From contig JBKPCR010000297.1 of the NCBI GenBank assembly GCA_046727435.1, forward strand, positions 1 through 7,129: DNA of 7,129 nucleotides, read 5' to 3'. Of the stretch, positions 5,014 to 7,129 are shown one piece after another. The stretch is from CAVPRW01 sp046727435 [NCBI: bacterium] (GTDB lineage: Bacteria; Tectomicrobia; Entotheonellia; J063). Within the stretch, counting starts at the first letter, position 1; each line of letters begins with the position of its first letter. The notes under the pieces are model-generated. The model saw only the letters and a list, made by a program, of their open reading frames with translations, was not told where the DNA came from and ran no database searches. The position numbers and the translations under genes were made by a program.

Positions 5014-6984
5014 GTGCAGAAAGGATCCAATTCCTTGCAGGCGTCCCCACATGCCGAGCTACTCGTGAACCAAGCGGCAAACTTTGCAGCTGATGTCCCC
5101 TTGCCTCGGATTGCGCCTCTGAAGCCGACTCCCGTGTACGACACCTACTGGCGATTTGCAGCTGAGCGCCAGGACATCTTTTTCCGTCGGATCGAGGGCC
5201 AGTTGCCGCCCTGGACTGCCGATACGATCCTGCATACCTACAAATTTACGAACGCCTATCGAGCCTCCGACCGCGTCAGCCAGTTTCTCATTCGTCACGT
5301 GATCTATAGAAACGATTTGCCGGACACACCCGAAGAAGTATTCTTCCGCGTCTTGTTATACAAGGTGTTTAATAGGATCGAGACATGGGAGCTGCTGGAA
5401 AACACGCTCGGCACGATTACTTGGGAGGAGTACGACTTCCAGTGGTACGATCAGATATTATCTGATGCACTGGCCCGGGACGAGCGAATCTACTCGGCTG
5501 CCTACATTATGCCCTCAGCTGGCAGTCTAGGGCACAAGCGTAAGCACCGCAACCACCTCACACTCATCGAGCACATGATGGCTGATGAACTTCCTAAGCA
5601 GCTCTCGGATACCTCCTCGATGCAAGAGGCATTTGAGATGCTTCGCTCCTACCCGTCGCTTGGGGATTTCCTCGCCTACCAGTATGTCACCGATCTCAAT
5701 TACAGCTCATTAATGCATTTCTCAGAAATGGCGTTCGTCGTCCCAGGGCCTGGGGCGCTGGACGGCATTCGCAAATGTTTTGCTGATCGAGGCGGCCTAA
5801 ACGATGCCGAGATTATTCGCTTCATGGCGGATCGCCAAGAAACAGAGTTCGAGCGATTGGGGCTACGATTCCACTCGCTATGGGGCCGACGTCTACAGCT
5901 TATCGACTGCCAGAATTTGTTCTGCGAGGTGGGCAAATATGCCCGCGTGCGGCATCCAGAGATCGACGGGATTTCTGGTCGAGCTCGGATTAAGCAGAGG
6001 TTTCAAGCAAATTCGACCCCGATCACATATTGGTATCCACCGAAATGGGGGATCAACGATCTGATTGTGGCCAGACCGCCCTCACTTGCTACGTCATTGA
6101 GGAGTCACAACATGGATCTCGAGACCTATCAGACGCGGGCTAGTCAGACCGATCGTACCCCAGCTACCGACGAGAAGGGGATCATGATTCCGCTACTTGG
6201 CCTAGCGGGCGAGGCTGGGGAATTGCTGACAGAATACAAAAAGTTCCTCCGTGACGGCGAGTCCCATGTGCTCTTTAAGGAGCGGTTCGCTGAGGAGTTG
6301 GGCGATCTGCTATGGTATCTCACGAATGTGGCCACAAAGTTCGGTCTGAGTCTCACCGGGATAGCAGAAAACAACCTCATCAAGTGCGAGCAACGGTGGC
6401 TTAAGAGCCAGACTGAGCTTCCACCGTTTGACGAGGGTTACTCTGATAGCGAACGTCTGCCTCGTCAGTTCCAAATCGACTTCAACACGATCCACGATGC
6501 TGACGGCAAGCCCCAGATGAAAGCCTACTATAAGGGAGAACAGTTTGGTAATGACCTAACTGACAATGCCTATGAGCACGACGGTTATCGCTTTCACGAT
6601 GTGTTCCATTTGGCCTTTGCAGCTGTCCTGGGCTGGTCTCCCATCACTCGATCGCTCCTCGAACGCAAGCGAAGGAGTATGGCTAAAGTGGACGAGGTCG
6701 AAGACGGAGGCCGAGCAAAGGCAATTGAGGAAGGTATCTCCGCACTGATATTTGCTTATGCCAAAGACTACAACTGGTTGGAGGGAAAGGCGAGCGTGAG
6801 TTCAGAGTTGCTTAGGACTATCAAGAGCATGACGGCTCAATTCGAAGTTTCGCGGTGCTCTACCGGAGAGTGGGAAAACGCCATCTTGCAAGGATTCGCA
6901 GTGTGGCGAAAGATCAAACGCCAGGGGGGTGGCACCCTTGTCATCGACCTGGACCGACGCTCCATCGCTATCAAGCGAGGCTGA
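5014..6984 (+). CDS. Fusion of 5-hmdU DNA kinase-like helical domain, MazG pyrophosphohydrolase and MazG C-terminal domain
   Basis: The 656-residue protein starts at GTG 5014, one base after the previous stop, with GGAGGG (5003-5008) 5 nt upstream. A TTG start at 4957 has no such site. Residues 41-345 resemble the helical domain of phage 5-hydroxymethyl-dU DNA kinases (also called alpha-glutamyl/putrescinyl-thymine pyrophosphorylases). Visible blocks are VYDTYWRF (41-48), YKFTNAYRASDR (76-87), FNRIETWE (119-126), TDLNY (226-230), the hairpin-like VPGPGALDGI (243-252) and IDCQNLFCE (297-305). Residues 367-450 are a MazG NTP pyrophosphohydrolase with E400/E403 and E428/D431 forming the magnesium-binding ExxE...ExxD motif. 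Residues about 505-656 match the helical domain usually found after such MazG proteins, with HDVFH (528-532), LGWSP and KVDEVEDGGRA (558-568). The protein would be cytosolic and act on nucleotides or DNA bases. The module boundary at 347-366 holds an internal ribosome-binding site. Confidence 0.87.
   Translation: MQKGSNSLQASPHAELLVNQAANFAADVPLPRIAPLKPTPVYDTYWRFAAERQDIFFRRIEGQLPPWTADTILHTYKFTNAYRASDRVSQFLIRHVIYRNDLPDTPEEVFFRVLLYKVFNRIETWELLENTLGTITWEEYDFQWYDQILSDALARDERIYSAAYIMPSAGSLGHKRKHRNHLTLIEHMMADELPKQLSDTSSMQEAFEMLRSYPSLGDFLAYQYVTDLNYSSLMHFSEMAFVVPGPGALDGIRKCFADRGGLNDAEIIRFMADRQETEFERLGLRFHSLWGRRLQLIDCQNLFCEVGKYARVRHPEIDGISGRARIKQRFQANSTPITYWYPPKWGINDLIVARPPSLATSLRSHNMDLETYQTRASQTDRTPATDEKGIMIPLLGLAGEAGELLTEYKKFLRDGESHVLFKERFAEELGDLLWYLTNVATKFGLSLTGIAENNLIKCEQRWLKSQTELPPFDEGYSDSERLPRQFQIDFNTIHDADGKPQMKAYYKGEQFGNDLTDNAYEHDGYRFHDVFHLAFAAVLGWSPITRSLLERKRRSMAKVDEVEDGGRAKAIEEGISALIFAYAKDYNWLEGKASVSSELLRTIKSMTAQFEVSRCSTGEWENAILQGFAVWRKIKRQGGGTLVIDLDRRSIAIKRG
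6099..6114 (+). promoter_or_regulatory. Internal Shine-Dalgarno plus ATG at the MazG module boundary
   Basis: GAGGAG (6099-6104) lies 7 nt before ATG 6112, in frame with the fusion gene. Translation from here would give a 290-residue protein (residues 367-656) containing exactly the MazG and MazG C-terminal domains, which is the usual size of stand-alone members. It may be a relic of two separate genes or an active second start. Confidence 0.5.
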
Positions 6985-6985
6985 T

Positions 6986-7036
6986 GTTCCTTATGAGGCC
7001 GTTACGCCGCTGCGCAGCCGTATAACGGAAAGGAAC
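6986..7036. terminator. Nested inverted repeats just after the operon, terminator-like
   Basis: GTTCCTT (6986-6992) pairs with AAGGAAC (7030-7036), CCGTTA (6999-7004) with TAACGG (7023-7028), and the centre contains the palindrome GCTGCGCAGC (7009-7018). Together they could fold into a long interrupted hairpin starting 1 base after the operon's stop codon. There is no T-tract. Termination, mRNA 3'-end protection or the edge of a repeat element are all possible. Confidence 0.45.
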
Positions 7037-7040
7037 GGGG

Positions 7041-7055
7041 GCGCGCGAAGCGCGC
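7041..7055. repeat. GCGCGC-GAA-GCGCGC hairpin
   Basis: Six GC pairs (7041-7046 with 7050-7055) close on the 3-nt loop GAA. It is very stable for its size and lies 4 nt after the nested repeat. No T-run follows. I see no gene in the remaining bases to 7129, although a minus-strand frame entering from the right edge stays open to about 6994 and cannot be excluded. Confidence 0.4.
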
Positions 7056-7129
7056 GATACTTGCGACCGTGGCCGCGAGTCGTGTGAGGCCGGTGAGCCA
7101 GTGGTGCGGTGTGCCCGTTGATGAGGTTG

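Noticed and set aside
2532-6980. Short direct repeat CAAGCGAG near both ends of the operon as possible target-site duplication
   Set aside because: It is only 8 bases long, the second copy lies inside the coding end of the fusion gene, and no recombinase is present.
6999-7117. Possible integron attC site from GTTA/TAAC pairs and a GC-rich stem
   Set aside because: The GTT and AAC cores are in the wrong order or do not fit RYYYAAC...GTTRRRY, and no integron integrase or cassette is seen.

Overview
The window looks like a stretch of bacterial chromosome from an environmental, probably uncultivated species. Shine-Dalgarno sites are clear, genes are tightly packed, and some starts are GTG. I cannot name the taxon. 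The left part (about 1-1353) is visibly GC-rich, while the operon at 2635-6984 is more AT-rich in places (for example around 4561-4620), and GC rises again after 6985. This suggests an accessory island next to ordinary chromosome, but I see no integrase, transposase or tRNA attachment site.

Left region: the possible tail of an upstream gene (1-78) is followed by a strong hairpin (93-124). Then comes a complete metal-dependent hydrolase of the amidohydrolase-2 (ACMSD-like) family (181-1353). A perfect 13-bp hairpin (1452-1482) lies between this gene and a convergent minus-strand gene (1571-2341). The minus-strand gene encodes two copies of the same unknown ~116-residue domain, about 66% identical, at an exact 123-residue period.

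Right region: a divergent intergenic stretch (2342-2634) holds a promoter for each direction, each overlapped by inverted repeats that could be operators. From 2635 to 6984 runs a five-gene operon whose genes overlap or abut (4-nt, 4-nt and 8-nt overlaps, then a 1-nt gap). In order these are a small protein resembling an acyl carrier protein, an XRE-type repressor, an ImmA/IrrE-type metallopeptidase, a divergent thymidylate-synthase-fold protein, and a large fusion. The fusion joins a helical domain like those of phage 5-hydroxymethyl-dU DNA kinases (also described as alpha-glutamyl/putrescinyl-thymine pyrophosphorylases) to a MazG nucleotide pyrophosphohydrolase and the helical domain that usually follows MazG.

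The operon is the most interesting content. It has a repressor/protease switch of the kind used by mobile elements and stress-responsive loci, joined to three enzyme modules that all point to pyrimidine nucleotide or DNA-base chemistry, plus a possible carrier protein. I infer a regulated thymine/uracil hypermodification, nucleotide-depletion or anti-phage system. The assignment rests on sequence motifs read by eye, and the system-level function is inference. The last 145 bases hold strong hairpins and no gene I can support.
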